Shown here: positions 23,500-32,237 of the stretch, piece after piece
Position numbering within the stretch: the first letter of the stretch is position 1
Layout: each line of letters begins with the position of its first letter
NCBI RefSeq assembly: GCF_026723825.1
Contig: NZ_CP113519.1
Coordinates: 1,736,001-1,800,000 of the forward strand
Length of the DNA stretch: 64,000 bases
Source of the DNA: Pseudomonas sp. GOM7
GTDB lineage: Bacteria; Pseudomonadota; Gammaproteobacteria; Pseudomonadales; Pseudomonadaceae
Reading direction: 5' to 3'
The notes under the pieces: model-generated
What the model was told of the DNA's origin: nothing
What the model saw: the letters and a program-made list of their open reading frames with translations, nothing else
Databases searched by the model: none
Program-made: the position numbers and the translations under genes

Positions 23500-25026
23500 A
23501 TGACAACAAGTTACCTTGATTTGATCAATCGCGGTGCACAGCACCATCGAGACAGAACGGCGATTGTGTTTGGTGATGCTAGGTTGACCTTCACTGAGGT
23601 GGACGAACTGAGCAGCCAGCTTGCACATGCATTAGGCTCGCTGGGAGCCAACAGAGGCTCCACTGTCGCACTGCTCATGAACAATGGGCTTTACAGCGTG
23701 CCGATGGATTTTGCGTGCGTGAAGGGCGGTATCAACAGGGTTCCGATCAACTCCCGGCTGTCACTTTCCGAGCATGTCCGAATGCTGATGGACACACACT
23801 GCCAGACCCTGGTATTCGCTCCTGATCTGATTGAGCGCGCCACCGCTCTGCAAGAGCAGATTCCCGGACTCGTCACTCATGGCTTGGGTGTTTCCATGGA
23901 GGGCGGCGTTGACCTTCTTGATGAGGCAAGTCGGCATAGCAAGAAATGCCCGAAAGTTGGCGTTCAGCCAACGGATTATGCAGTGACCCTTTTTACTTCC
24001 GGTACCACGGGAACTCTAAAAGCCGCCCAGCACACCCAGGCATCCTATGCGGCAGTTTGCCAGAATATCTTTCAGAATTTCATCGACATTGCCCCTGATG
24101 ACTCAATGCTACATGCGGCCTCACTGATTCATGCGAGCGGAGTATTTGTCCTGCCGTTCTGGCTGCGTGGCGCTCGTACTGTGATCATGCCTGGCTTCGA
24201 CCCGCTGGCTTACTTGCAGCTCATCCAGAAGGAAAAAATCACGTCGGTGAACATGGTGCCGACCATGCTGCAAATGCTCTTGGATCACCCGTCTTTCCAC
24301 GGCGCGGATCTATCGTCGCTGCGTCACATCATCTACGGCGCCTCTCCGATGCCTCGACCAGTCATAGAGAAGGCCATCTCGCTGCTTGGGCAGCACCGGT
24401 TCTGGCAATACTTCGGACAGACCGAGTTTCCCCTGGCGATTGCTGCCTTGCGACCTGAAGATCATGTGCCCGAGCTGCTTGGTGCATGTGGCCGACCCTC
24501 GATAGATGTTGAAATTCGTTTGGTCGATGAGGCCGGGAATGATGTTCCTGACGGCAAAGAGGGGGAAATTGCCGTGCGTGGCCCCTCAATGATGGCCGGT
24601 TACTTCAATGCGCCCGCTCTTAACCAGGAGATGTTCTTCGATGATGGTTGGCTGCGTACTCGAGACGTGGGCATCTTCGATGAGCGAGGCTTTCTGCATC
24701 TTAAAGACCGCACCTCGGACATGATCATCTCCGGTGGCTACAACGTGTATCCGCGAGAGGTCGAGGACGTCCTTCTCGCTCACCCTGCTGTGGCGGAATG
24801 TGCTGTGGTAGGGCTAAAGGATCCCAAATGGGTTGAAGTCGTAACGGCTGTAGTGGTGCTCAAACCGGGGCAAGTGAGCACGGAGTCTGAGCTGATCAAC
24901 TTCGTCGCCGCGCAAGTGGCCTCCTACAAGAAGCCTCAGAAGGTCATCTTCGTCTCAGCGCTACCGAAGACGCTAATTGGCAAGATCAACCGGCGTGTGC
25001 TCCGAGAGGAGCTAGCAGCTTCCTAG
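23500..25026 (+). CDS. Acyl/aryl-CoA synthetase (AMP-forming)
   Basis: About 508 residues of the ANL superfamily. Signatures: phosphate loop TLFTSGTTGTLKAAQHT, the adenine segment QYFGQTEFPLAIA, DGWLRTRDVG with the ATP-binding Asp, and LKDRTSDMIISGGYNVYPREVE with the hinge and A8 loop; a C-terminal catalytic Lys in KTLIGKINRR. It activates the acid substrate of the island pathway. The upstream ATG at 23,467 is open, but GGAGGG (23,485-23,490) is spaced for 23,500, and AACAACAATG there is an Hfq/Crc-like leader. Similar to FadD3- and cyclohexanecarboxylate-type ligases; the substrate is unknown. Confidence 0.86.
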   Translation: MTTSYLDLINRGAQHHRDRTAIVFGDARLTFTEVDELSSQLAHALGSLGANRGSTVALLMNNGLYSVPMDFACVKGGINRVPINSRLSLSEHVRMLMDTHCQTLVFAPDLIERATALQEQIPGLVTHGLGVSMEGGVDLLDEASRHSKKCPKVGVQPTDYAVTLFTSGTTGTLKAAQHTQASYAAVCQNIFQNFIDIAPDDSMLHAASLIHASGVFVLPFWLRGARTVIMPGFDPLAYLQLIQKEKITSVNMVPTMLQMLLDHPSFHGADLSSLRHIIYGASPMPRPVIEKAISLLGQHRFWQYFGQTEFPLAIAALRPEDHVPELLGACGRPSIDVEIRLVDEAGNDVPDGKEGEIAVRGPSMMAGYFNAPALNQEMFFDDGWLRTRDVGIFDERGFLHLKDRTSDMIISGGYNVYPREVEDVLLAHPAVAECAVVGLKDPKWVEVVTAVVVLKPGQVSTESELINFVAAQVASYKKPQKVIFVSALPKTLIGKINRRVLREELAAS

Positions 25027-25116
25027 GTTTCTGGGACACGATTGCTGTCGGTAGCTAGCTGCTTAGCATTGGGCTGAGCGGTGCTTGAATCGGCCTGGAG
25101 ATGTTTAGGCAGCGTG

Positions 25117-25136
25117 CAAAACCCTATCTTCCCGTC
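25117..25136 (+). repeat. tRNA-Ser 3'-end fragment (att site 3)
   Basis: CAAAACCCTATCTTCCCGTC matches the T-arm/acceptor end of tRNA-Ser with a few changes; shorter than the other copies. Marks the right limit of unit B. Confidence 0.7.
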
Positions 25137-25143
25137 ATGCAGA

Positions 25144-25183
25144 AAAGCCCCGAGCTGCATTTCAGTTCGGGGCTTTTGCTTTG
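25144..25183 (+). terminator. Terminator-like hairpin after att fragment
   Basis: AAGCCCCGAGCTG and CAGTTCGGGGCTT pair across ATTT and are followed by TTGCTTT. Nearly the same hairpin follows att site 4 at 26,728-26,766. Confidence 0.7.
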
Positions 25184-25415
25184 CGCCATTGCAAGATGTC
25201 CAAGACAGGCCTGGCGGCGGCACCTCTCCACGGATAACGTTCATCTGCATTTCTGAATCCTGGTACGCCAGTCCTTCAAATTCGGCCTCGAAATGATCAT
25301 TACCACGGTTTTACCGAGGCTCCAGCGCAAGCGATCTTGCGTTGCAGAAACCCATTCTTTTCAGCGGCTTGTTGTGGTCGACTGTCATGCATCGTCTGCA
25401 CCTGGCACGTCTATA
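25184..25415. other. Non-coding stretch before IS5-family element
   Basis: No gene, RNA or repeat recognised. It holds an inverted AAGCGATCTTGCG-type short hairpin near 25,329 only. Confidence 0.4.
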
Positions 25416-26616
25416 GGGCACCTCTAAAAACCCGATTCAGACCTGAATACAAGGCGTGAAGAGGCGGCTAGCACAAAGAATATGTGGTCAGTACCTATCG
25501 CAATGGGGGGGAATGCAGGCCGGAGAAACCGGCCTGTTGTCATCTTTACGCCATCTCCAGCAGGCACGACATCCTTTTCAGGTTGTACACCGCTGATTTG
25601 ATCGTCAGACCAAACTGCGCGCGTGCCAAGCCAATGCTGCGAATCGTCTTGCCGCCCATCTGCGCTAGGCTGGCAAATACGTGTTCAACCCGAGCGCGTG
25701 GGCTGGCGATACGCTTGTTGCGAGCCTTGTCCCGCTTGCCGATGGGCTTACCGGCTTGTCCTTTGCGCTGAATATGCGGGCGCCCATTGAGCTTGAGCCA
25801 GTGCTCGCGTGGCTTGTCGTGATAGTCACGATCAGCCCAGAAGTCACGGCTGCTGTTCCCTCGATCCAGGACATCGACCAAGTGAAGTGTGTCGGCCTCG
25901 CAGGCATCACTCACCCGCACGTTGCGGATCAGTTTGTGCCGATGATCTACGCTGACCGACAGCTTGTAGCTGAAGTACGATTTGCCATGCTTTTTCGTCC
26001 AGCGCGCCTCGACATCCTTTTGTCGGCGTTTCGCTGGTTCCCACTCGATGGGCGCTGCTCGCTGCTTCACTACTTCCTGTTCTTCAGCCGTGCTGTGCTG
26101 GGTTGGCGCGCGGACGATGCTGGCATCGATGATCTGCCCTTCGCGTGCGTTGAAGCCGCTGAGCTGCAGTTGGCGCTGCACTTCATCAAAAATCAGATGC
26201 TCGACCTTGGCCTGAACGAGCCGCTCACGGAAATTCCAGATCGTATTGCGATCCGGCACGCGCGCAGTGTTCTTCAGCCCGGCAAAGCGCTGAAAGCTCA
26301 TGCGGTCGAGTAGCTGGAACTCCATCTGTTCGTCGGACAGGTTGAACAACTGCTGCAAGACCAGCAGGCGCGTCATGAGCTCTGTTGGGTACGGAGGCCT
26401 ACCGCCTTTAGCGCGACTCGGGCGAGGAACCCAGCGGTCGATCTCCTCGGCCATGAGGCGGAAGTCGACATGCTTGTTCAGCAAGGCCAGCGGATCGCCC
26501 AAACTGTCGAGTTTCGCTTCACGTTCCTGGTCGGCAAATAGGCTGAGCATGCGCGGGTAGTCCTGTGGTTCAGAGACTCAGATTTTAATGGGAGCAGCCG
26601 GTTTTTGGAGGTTCCC
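25416..26616 (-). mobile_element. IS5-family insertion sequence, about 1.2 kb
   Basis: Terminal inverted repeats GGGCACCTCTAAAAACC (left, 25,416) and GGTTTTTGGAGGTTCCC (right, ending 26,616) enclose one transposase gene. The four bases outside each end (TATA, AAAG) do not match, so no target duplication is visible; a rearrangement after insertion or an old insertion is likely. Confidence 0.85.
25546..26550 (-). CDS. IS5-family transposase
   Basis: A 334-residue DDE transposase. N-terminal DUF772-type domain (DFRLMAEEIDRWVPRPSRAKGGRPPYPTELM...LLDRMSFQRFAGL), then the catalytic core: Asp in GQIIDASIV, Asp in FWADRDYHD and the Y-2-R-3-E signature reading NKRIASPRARVEHVFASLAQMGG. Full length and uninterrupted, so it may be active. 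It is the only gene of island unit C. Confidence 0.92.
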   Translation of the reverse strand: MLSLFADQEREAKLDSLGDPLALLNKHVDFRLMAEEIDRWVPRPSRAKGGRPPYPTELMTRLLVLQQLFNLSDEQMEFQLLDRMSFQRFAGLKNTARVPDRNTIWNFRERLVQAKVEHLIFDEVQRQLQLSGFNAREGQIIDASIVRAPTQHSTAEEQEVVKQRAAPIEWEPAKRRQKDVEARWTKKHGKSYFSYKLSVSVDHRHKLIRNVRVSDACEADTLHLVDVLDRGNSSRDFWADRDYHDKPREHWLKLNGRPHIQRKGQAGKPIGKRDKARNKRIASPRARVEHVFASLAQMGGKTIRSIGLARAQFGLTIKSAVYNLKRMSCLLEMA

Positions 26617-26697
26617 AAAGGGGCGCAGTGAGCATACGGCATAACGCGAAAGCCCCGATTTTTCTGGCTTTGGGCAACAACGGGCACCCGTCAAAAC

Positions 26698-26723
26698 GGG
26701 TTCAATCTCCCTTCTTCCCGCCA
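26698..26723 (+). repeat. tRNA-Ser 3'-end fragment (att site 4)
   Basis: GGGTTCAATCTCCCTTCTTC plus CCGCCA resembles the tRNA-Ser 3' end, with several changes but including the CCA. It is the rightmost copy and marks the end of the composite island; core-type genes follow. Confidence 0.75.
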
Positions 26724-26727
26724 CATA

Positions 26728-26766
26728 GAAAAGCCCCGAACTGCATTGCGTCGGGGCTTGGTTTTT
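26728..26766 (+). terminator. Terminator hairpin beyond the island end
   Basis: AAGCCCCGA / TCGGGGCTT with an 11-base loop and GGTTTTT tail. Probably the original terminator of tRNA-Ser, displaced by the island. Confidence 0.75.
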
Positions 26767-26811
26767 CTGCTTTCCCGGAAAGTCCCGGCTTTCGCCAGGA
26801 GCCTTCTCGCT

Positions 26812-27657
26812 TCAGACCTTGTCCAGATCGGACGCCTGGTGCCGTTCGGGTACTTGCTCCGACTCATCGCCCCAGGTGCGGTTGACGCGGCGGCCGCGTT
26901 GCACGGCTTCGCGTTGGGCGATTTCTTCGGCCCAGCGCAGTACGTGGGGGTATTCGTGAACGGAGAGGAATTCTGCGGCCGAGTAGACGTTGTTGCGCAC
27001 CAGTTCGCCATACCAGGGCCATACGGCGATATCGGCGATGCTGTAGGTGTCGCCGGCCAGGTAGCGGTTGTCGGCGAGGCGCTGGTTGAGCACGTCCAGT
27101 TGGCGCTTGGTTTCCATGGTGAAGCGGTTGATGGCGTACTCGTACTTTTCCGGGGCGTAGACGTAGAAGTGGCCGAAGCCGCCGCCCAGGTAGGGCGCCG
27201 AGCCCATCTGCCAGAACAGCCAATTGAGGGTTTCGGTACGGCCTGCCGGATCCTTGGGCAGGAAGGCGCCGAATTTTTCTGCCAGGTAGAGCAGGATCGA
27301 GCCGGACTCGAACACGCGGATCGGGGGCGTGGTGCTGCGGTCGAGCAGGGCGGGGATTTTCGAGTTCGGGTTGACGCCGACGAAACCGCTGGAGAACTGG
27401 TCGCCCTCGCCGATGCGAATGAGCCAGGCGTCGTATTCGGCGCCGGCGTGGCCCTGGGCAAGCAGTTCTTCCAGCAGGATGGTCACCTTCACGCCGTTGG
27501 GGGTGGCCAGGGAGTAGAGCTGCAGCGGGTGCTGGCCGACCGGCAGTTCCTTCTCGTGAGTCGCCCCTGCAACCGGGCGGTTGATCTTGGAGAACTGGCC
27601 ACCGGATGCTGCCAGGTGTTGCCAGACCTTCGGCGGTACGTAGGTGGATTGGGTCAT
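26812..27657 (-). CDS. yghU: YghU-like nu-class glutathione transferase
   Basis: 281 residues from MTQSTYVPPKVW at 27,657; the frame is open much further upstream, but only this start matches the E. coli YghU N-terminus and length (288). Thioredoxin-like domain with LYSLATPNGVKVTILLEEL and the FVGVNPNSKIPALLD glutathione site (the NPNSKIP Asn and Pro typical of the nu class), then the helical domain with FGHFYVYAPEKYEYAINRFTMETKRQLDVL. Such enzymes show disulfide-bond reductase and organic peroxidase activity. Monocistronic; probably core genome. Confidence 0.9.
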   Translation of the reverse strand: MTQSTYVPPKVWQHLAASGGQFSKINRPVAGATHEKELPVGQHPLQLYSLATPNGVKVTILLEELLAQGHAGAEYDAWLIRIGEGDQFSSGFVGVNPNSKIPALLDRSTTPPIRVFESGSILLYLAEKFGAFLPKDPAGRTETLNWLFWQMGSAPYLGGGFGHFYVYAPEKYEYAINRFTMETKRQLDVLNQRLADNRYLAGDTYSIADIAVWPWYGELVRNNVYSAAEFLSVHEYPHVLRWAEEIAQREAVQRGRRVNRTWGDESEQVPERHQASDLDKV

Positions 27658-27790
27658 CGATGCCTCGCTTGTCGAAGTGTGACGGGTGCAGTTGCAGCCA
27701 AGGCTATCTGGATTGCGCCCGAAATTTGAATGCATAGCGTGCATTTGGATTATCGGCTTGGATGATAGTGCCTGCCGATGATTGCGTTCG

Positions 27791-28033
27791 TCAGGTGTCG
27801 TGGTGGGTGGCAGGGGGAGGGGATGTTTCGCCCGTTTGCACGTCGTTGGGATTTTCCGGCGTAGCGAAGCCCCAGTCGCCGTCCAGGTACCAGTCGTCAC
27901 CGAGCATTTCCACCGGGTGCATGGTGCGATCCGCGCCGTTGCCGCAGGCCAGGTCAGTGGCCGGGCAGTAGCGGTCGCAGCCCCAGCAGACGCGCTCGGG
28001 GTGCTTTGGGAGGAGGGGAAATTTCTTGCTCAT
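27791..28033 (-). CDS. DUF3079 family protein
   Basis: An 80-residue protein with the DUF3079 pattern: MSKKFPLLPKHPERVCWGCDRYCPATDLACGNGADRTMHPVEMLGDDW. The four-cysteine cluster C-x2-C-x3-C-x6-C suggests a metal site. Role unknown. The preceding sequence (caaggtggcgcc) gives a usable ribosome site. Confidence 0.8.
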   Translation of the reverse strand: MSKKFPLLPKHPERVCWGCDRYCPATDLACGNGADRTMHPVEMLGDDWYLDGDWGFATPENPNDVQTGETSPPPATHHDT

Positions 28034-28159
28034 GGCGCCACCTTGCGGCAGGTCGTGTCGTCAGGCTAAGGGCGTAGGGTTCGACCCATCTTGATCGAGG
28101 TCAAGGTGGGTCTGCCTGACGAACATCGAGGTGGCGCTATCGACTCTGCTGTCGAGGCA

Positions 28160-28627
28160 TTAGCCCCGGTAAAGCTTGCGCAGCAGGTGCAGCAGTTGTT
28201 CGCGTTCTTCACCATCCAGAGCGCTGGTGGAGTCCTGGTCGCTTTGCGCGGCGATCTGTTTGAGCTCCTTCAACTGGGTTTCCCCGGCCTTGCTGAGGAA
28301 GATGCCGTAGGAGCGTTTGTCCGGCTTGCAGCGCAGGCGCATGGCCAGGCCGAGCTTCTCCAGTTTGTTGACCAGCACCACGGCCTGTGGGGGCTCGATG
28401 GCCAGGGCACGGGCGAGTTCGGCCTGCATCAGGCCCGGGTGCTGTTCGATGATCATCAGGGCGGTGAACTGCGCGGGGCGCAGGTCGAAGGCTTCCAGGC
28501 GGGTGGAGAGGTGCTGGAAGACTTTCATCTGCGCGCGGCGCAGCACGTAGCCGAGGTAGCGTTCGAGCGCCTGGTCGAGAATGGCGGGGTCGGGGATCTT
28601 TTCGCTCAGGTCGGGTGTTCTGGCCAT
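28160..28627 (-). CDS. MarR-family regulator, probable hydroxycinnamate-type repressor
   Basis: A 155-residue MarR protein: helix-turn-helix LRPAQFTALMIIEQHPGLMQAELARALAIEPPQAVVLVNKLEKLGL and wing AMRLRCKPDKRSYGIFLSKAGE. MarR proteins such as CouR, FerC and FerR repress hydroxycinnamate genes and respond to the CoA thioesters. Support for that role here is the palindrome AGTTA-N7-TAACT found before the ech operon (55,659) and in the divergent regulator region (30,510), with a weaker version 25 bases upstream of this gene. The role is inferred from context. Confidence 0.8.
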   Translation of the reverse strand: MARTPDLSEKIPDPAILDQALERYLGYVLRRAQMKVFQHLSTRLEAFDLRPAQFTALMIIEQHPGLMQAELARALAIEPPQAVVLVNKLEKLGLAMRLRCKPDKRSYGIFLSKAGETQLKELKQIAAQSDQDSTSALDGEEREQLLHLLRKLYRG

Positions 28628-28651
28628 AGTGCCTGCGTTGATGAATTTTCC

Positions 28652-28668
28652 AGTTAAGCAAGTTAATC
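28652..28668. promoter_or_regulatory. Weak copy of the AGTTA-N7-TAACT motif
   Basis: AGTTAAGCAAGTTAATC: first half-site exact, second reads TAATC in place of TAACT. 25 bases upstream of the MarR start, where an autoregulatory operator would lie. Confidence 0.45.
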
Positions 28669-28700
28669 ATTCTGCTGGCTGGGCTGCCATGACGCCAGCA

Positions 28701-30470
28701 TTAATTGCCGCTGGCGTCCTGGCTGGCGTGCTTCTTCAGACGGTAGGCGAACTGCGCGCGGGTCAGGCCGAGCAGGCGGGCGGCGGCGGCCAGGTTGCCT
28801 TCAGCCTTGCTCAGGGCGTCGTCGAGCAGGCGCCGTTCCAGGCGCTCGATGTCCGGCTCGATCTGCAGTTGCTGCAAGCGTTCGAGCAGGTTGTCCTCGC
28901 CGTTTTCCGGGCTTTGCATGCCGCTGGAGAGGGTACCGCTCTGGCTCAACGAGTAGAGCTGCGGCGGCAGGGGCTCGTTGTGGAACAGGTGCAGGATGTC
29001 GATGGGCCGGCCTTCGTCGCTGGCGATCAGGCCGCGCTCGATCAGGTTCTGCAGTTCGCGCACGTTGCCGGGAAAGTCGTACAGCAGCAGCGCCTTGAGC
29101 GCCCGCATGGTCAGCCCGGCAGGTGTGCGCTGGTATTCGCGGCAATAGCGGCTGAGAAAGGCATCCACCAGCAGGGGGATGTCGTCGCGCCGTTCGCGCA
29201 GCGGCGGCAGGCTGATAGGGTAGACGTTGAGGCGGTAGAACAGGTCTTCGCGAAAACGCCCGGCCTGCACTTCCTGGCGCAGGTCGACGTTGGTGGCGGC
29301 GACCACGCGCACGTCCACCTTGATCGGCTGGCCACCACCGACACGCTCCACTTCGCGCTCCTGCAGGGCGCGCAGCAGCTTGCCCTGGCCGGGCAGGCTG
29401 AGGCAGGCGATTTCGTCGAGGAACAGGGTGCCGCCATGGGCGCGCTCGAAGCGCCCGGGGCGTGAATGGCTGGCGCCGGTGAAGGCGCCACGCTCGACGC
29501 CGAACAGCTCGGCCTCGATCAGGTTCTCCGGGATGGCGGCGCAGTTGAGGGCGACGAAGGGTTGTTCGCGCCTAGGGCTCAGGCGGTGCAGCTCGCGGGC
29601 GAATAGTTCCTTGCCGGCGCCGGATTCGCCGCCGATCAGCACCGTTGCCGGGGTTGGCGCGACGCGCTGCAGGGCGTGGCGGGCGGCGGTGAACGCGGCG
29701 CTGGCGCCAATCGGGATCAATTCGCCCGGCTCGCTCGCGCTGCTGCGCAGGGGCGCCGTGGCCTGGCTGGTGGCCGGCGCCGGGGAAGCGTTGGCGTAGA
29801 GCAGGGCGAGGTCGGCGCTGACGTCGCCCCATTGTTCGGCGGTCTTGCCGATCACCCGGCACACCTTGTGGCCCATGGCCCGGCACTCCACCTCGCGGAA
29901 GATCACCAGGCGCCCGAACAGGCCGCTGACGTAGCCGGTGGCGTAGCCGATCTCGGTCCAGCAGGCCGAGTCCTGGCCGACGCCATAGGCGGCGATGTGT
30001 TCGTCCGCCTCGCAGGAGTGGTGCCAGAGAAATTCGCCTTCGTAGAGGCCGGTGTCGGCATCGAACTTGAAGTGCAGCGGCTCCACCTTGGTCATGCCTT
30101 CGAGGGTGTGCAGGCGCGTGCCGGCGAAGAACACGGCGGTGCGGTCGGCCTGTGGCCAGCGCGTGCGGATCAGGTGTGCGTCGCGCGCGCCGGACTGGTA
30201 GCCGGTACGGGTGAACAGCCCACGCGCGCGTTCCAGGCCGAGGTTGTCGATGAACTCGCGACGCAGGGCGCCGAACGAGGAGCCATGCATCAGCAGCATG
30301 CGCTGGTCGTTGAGCCAGATGCGTCCGTCACTGGGGGAGAAGAACAGGCATTCGGCCAGCTCCGCCGTGGTCGGCGACTGATCCTGCTGCAACTGCGAAC
30401 TGTCGCCGCGCAGCGGGCTGGGATCCTTGCCTTGGGCGAAGTCGCTGAACAGGTGCTTGGGCGTCTCCAT
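28701..30470 (-). CDS. XylR/DmpR-type sigma-54-dependent activator
   Basis: A 589-residue regulator. Residues about 40-140 form the XylR_N effector domain ([39 protein letters not shown]); the V4R domain follows with its Cys-rich end ([37 protein letters not shown]). The AAA+ domain has Walker A GESGAGKE, the sigma-54 contact loop GAFTGAS and Walker [10 protein letters not shown] Fis-type helix-turn-helix ends the protein ([19 protein letters not shown]). It binds an aromatic effector and should drive the divergent operon, whose upstream region has a consensus sigma-54 promoter. Relation to eugenol/coniferyl regulators such as EhyR is an inference. Confidence 0.9.
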   Translation of the reverse strand: METPKHLFSDFAQGKDPSPLRGDSSQLQQDQSPTTAELAECLFFSPSDGRIWLNDQRMLLMHGSSFGALRREFIDNLGLERARGLFTRTGYQSGARDAHLIRTRWPQADRTAVFFAGTRLHTLEGMTKVEPLHFKFDADTGLYEGEFLWHHSCEADEHIAAYGVGQDSACWTEIGYATGYVSGLFGRLVIFREVECRAMGHKVCRVIGKTAEQWGDVSADLALLYANASPAPATSQATAPLRSSASEPGELIPIGASAAFTAARHALQRVAPTPATVLIGGESGAGKELFARELHRLSPRREQPFVALNCAAIPENLIEAELFGVERGAFTGASHSRPGRFERAHGGTLFLDEIACLSLPGQGKLLRALQEREVERVGGGQPIKVDVRVVAATNVDLRQEVQAGRFREDLFYRLNVYPISLPPLRERRDDIPLLVDAFLSRYCREYQRTPAGLTMRALKALLLYDFPGNVRELQNLIERGLIASDEGRPIDILHLFHNEPLPPQLYSLSQSGTLSSGMQSPENGEDNLLERLQQLQIEPDIERLERRLLDDALSKAEGNLAAAARLLGLTRAQFAYRLKKHASQDASGN

Positions 30471-30509
30471 GGGTGTCGACTCGCTTCATCAAATCATCAA
30501 TGGGTAGAT

Positions 30510-30526
30510 AGTTAATTAGCATAACT
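30510..30526. promoter_or_regulatory. AGTTA-N7-TAACT palindrome, copy in regulator region
   Basis: AGTTAATTAGCATAACT, 40 bases upstream of the sigma-54 activator start. Differs only in the spacer from the copy at 55,659. Proposed MarR operator. Confidence 0.6.
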
Positions 30527-30631
30527 TTGATCATTTGCGTAATTTCAGTTTGGCAAGAAAAGCCCGTCGACTGCTCGAAAGCTGGACGAAAGTGCCGGAT
30601 TAGAGCCTCCGCATGAGTTTTCTCGGCGAGT

Positions 30632-30647
30632 GGGCACAGCGCTTGCT
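30632..30647 (+). promoter_or_regulatory. Sigma-54 (-24/-12) promoter
   Basis: GGGCACAGCGCTTGCT: GG and GC are separated by exactly 10 bases, with GGCAC and TTGCT at the -24 and -12 elements. It lies 78 bases before the aldehyde dehydrogenase start and opposite a sigma-54 activator gene. Confidence 0.8.
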
Positions 30648-30724
30648 CTAGTGCTTGCAAGGCCAGGCTCGCAACCGATATCGCGAGCGGTGCCCTCACA
30701 AGTACAAGAACATCGGAGTGCGAT

Positions 30725-32200
30725 ATGTCCGCAGTCAAAGAGGCTGGTTTCCTGCGCGAAGAGCAGTGGCGCGAGAAGATTTTCAACGGCGCCTGGGTCA
30801 CCCCGCTGGGTGGGGTGAACACCGTGCGCGAACCTGCGACCAATACCCCGCTGACCAGTACCGGCCTGGCCAACGCCGAGGACGTGCGCATCGCCTGCGC
30901 CGCGGCTAGCAAGGCGCAGCTAGCTTGGCAGGCGCTGGGGCCGCGGGACAAGGCGCTGATCTTCCGCCGTGCCGCTGGTTATGCCGAGACGCATTTTGCC
31001 GAGCTGGCGCTGTTCGTGGCGCGGGAAACCGGCGGCAGCATCCTCAAGGGCAGCCATGAGGTGCGTGAAACCATCGTGCTGCTGCATCAGGCAGCCGGGC
31101 TGCTGTCGCAGGGCCATGGTCTGGTGCTGCCCAGCGAGGCCGGGCGTCTGTCCTATGCGCGGCGTGTGCCGCATGGCGTGGTCGGGGTGATCTCGCCGTT
31201 CAACTTCCCCCTGGTGCTGTCGCTGCGCTCGGTGGCGCCGGCGCTGGCCGCCGGCAATGCGGTGGTGCTCAAGCCCGATCCGCAAACGCCGGTCAGCGGC
31301 GGTTTTCTTATCGCGCGCCTGTTCGAGGCTGCCGGGCTGCCGCAGGGCTTGCTGCAGGTATTGCCGGGCCATGCCGAGGCCGGTGTGGCGCTGTGCGAGA
31401 ACCCGCAGGTGAAGATGATCGCCTTCACCGGTTCCACCGCTGCCGGGCGCAAGGTGGCCGAGACGGCCGGGCGCACGCTGAAGAAGGTGGCGCTGGAGCT
31501 GGGCGGCAAGAATTCGCTGATCGTGCTGGAGGACGCCGACCTGGAATTGGCCGCCAGCAACGCCGCCTGGGGCGCCTGGCTGCACCAGGGGCAGATCTGC
31601 ATGGCCACTGGGCGCATCCTCGCTCACGCCTCGATTGCCGATGAACTGACCCGCCTGCTGGTGGAGAAGGCCCGTGCCATGACGGTGGGCAACGCCGCCC
31701 GTGGCGAGGCGCACATTGGCCCGTTGATCAACGAACGCCAGCACGCGCGGGTCTGCCAGATCGTCGAGGCCAGCGTCGCCGCGGGTGCGCGCCTGGAGGT
31801 GGGGGGGCCTGCTGACGGCCTGTTCTACAAGCCCAGCGTGCTTTCCGGCGTGCGCCCCGGCATGTCGGCTTTCGACGAGGAAATCTTTGGCCCGGTCGCC
31901 TGCGTGGTGGCGTTCGATGACGACGACGAGGCGGTGGAGCTGGCCAACGCCACCGAATACGGCCTGTCCGCAGCGGTGATCTCGCCCTCGGTCGGGCGCG
32001 CCATGGCCATCGGCGAGCGCCTGCACTGTGGCCTGCTGCACATCAACGACCAGACCGTGGCTGACGAGTGCATCAACCCCTTCGGCGGGCGCGGCAATTC
32101 CGGCAACGGCGGCAGCGTCGGCGGTCCGGCGGACTGGGACGAATACACCCAGTGGCAGTGGGTGACCATCAAGGATACGCCGCCGCGCTACCCCTTCTGA
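30725..32200 (+). CDS. Aromatic aldehyde dehydrogenase (benzaldehyde/coniferyl aldehyde type)
   Basis: A 491-residue NAD(P)-dependent aldehyde dehydrogenase: Rossmann signature FTGSTAAGRKVAE, general-base Glu in VALELGGKNS and nucleophilic Cys in HQGQICMATGR. The QGQICMATGR context and length are those of the XylC-like benzaldehyde/vanillin class rather than of CalB of Pseudomonas sp. HR199. First gene of the sigma-54 operon, followed after 37 bases by calA, so oxidation of coniferyl aldehyde to ferulate is the likeliest role; vanillin and benzaldehydes are alternatives. Confidence 0.87.
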   Translation: MSAVKEAGFLREEQWREKIFNGAWVTPLGGVNTVREPATNTPLTSTGLANAEDVRIACAAASKAQLAWQALGPRDKALIFRRAAGYAETHFAELALFVARETGGSILKGSHEVRETIVLLHQAAGLLSQGHGLVLPSEAGRLSYARRVPHGVVGVISPFNFPLVLSLRSVAPALAAGNAVVLKPDPQTPVSGGFLIARLFEAAGLPQGLLQVLPGHAEAGVALCENPQVKMIAFTGSTAAGRKVAETAGRTLKKVALELGGKNSLIVLEDADLELAASNAAWGAWLHQGQICMATGRILAHASIADELTRLLVEKARAMTVGNAARGEAHIGPLINERQHARVCQIVEASVAAGARLEVGGPADGLFYKPSVLSGVRPGMSAFDEEIFGPVACVVAFDDDDEAVELANATEYGLSAAVISPSVGRAMAIGERLHCGLLHINDQTVADECINPFGGRGNSGNGGSVGGPADWDEYTQWQWVTIKDTPPRYPF

Positions 32201-32237
32201 GCCCAAGCCAACAGAACAATAACAAGAGGAAACCAAG

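Noticed and set aside
25411..26620. Target-site duplication of the IS5-family element
   Set aside because: TATA on the left and AAAG on the right do not match, and shifting the ends by a base does not help.
30520..30560. TTTGGCAAGAAAAGCCC as sigma-54 promoter
   Set aside because: GG and GC are separated by 8 rather than 10 bases; the site at 30,632 fits exactly.
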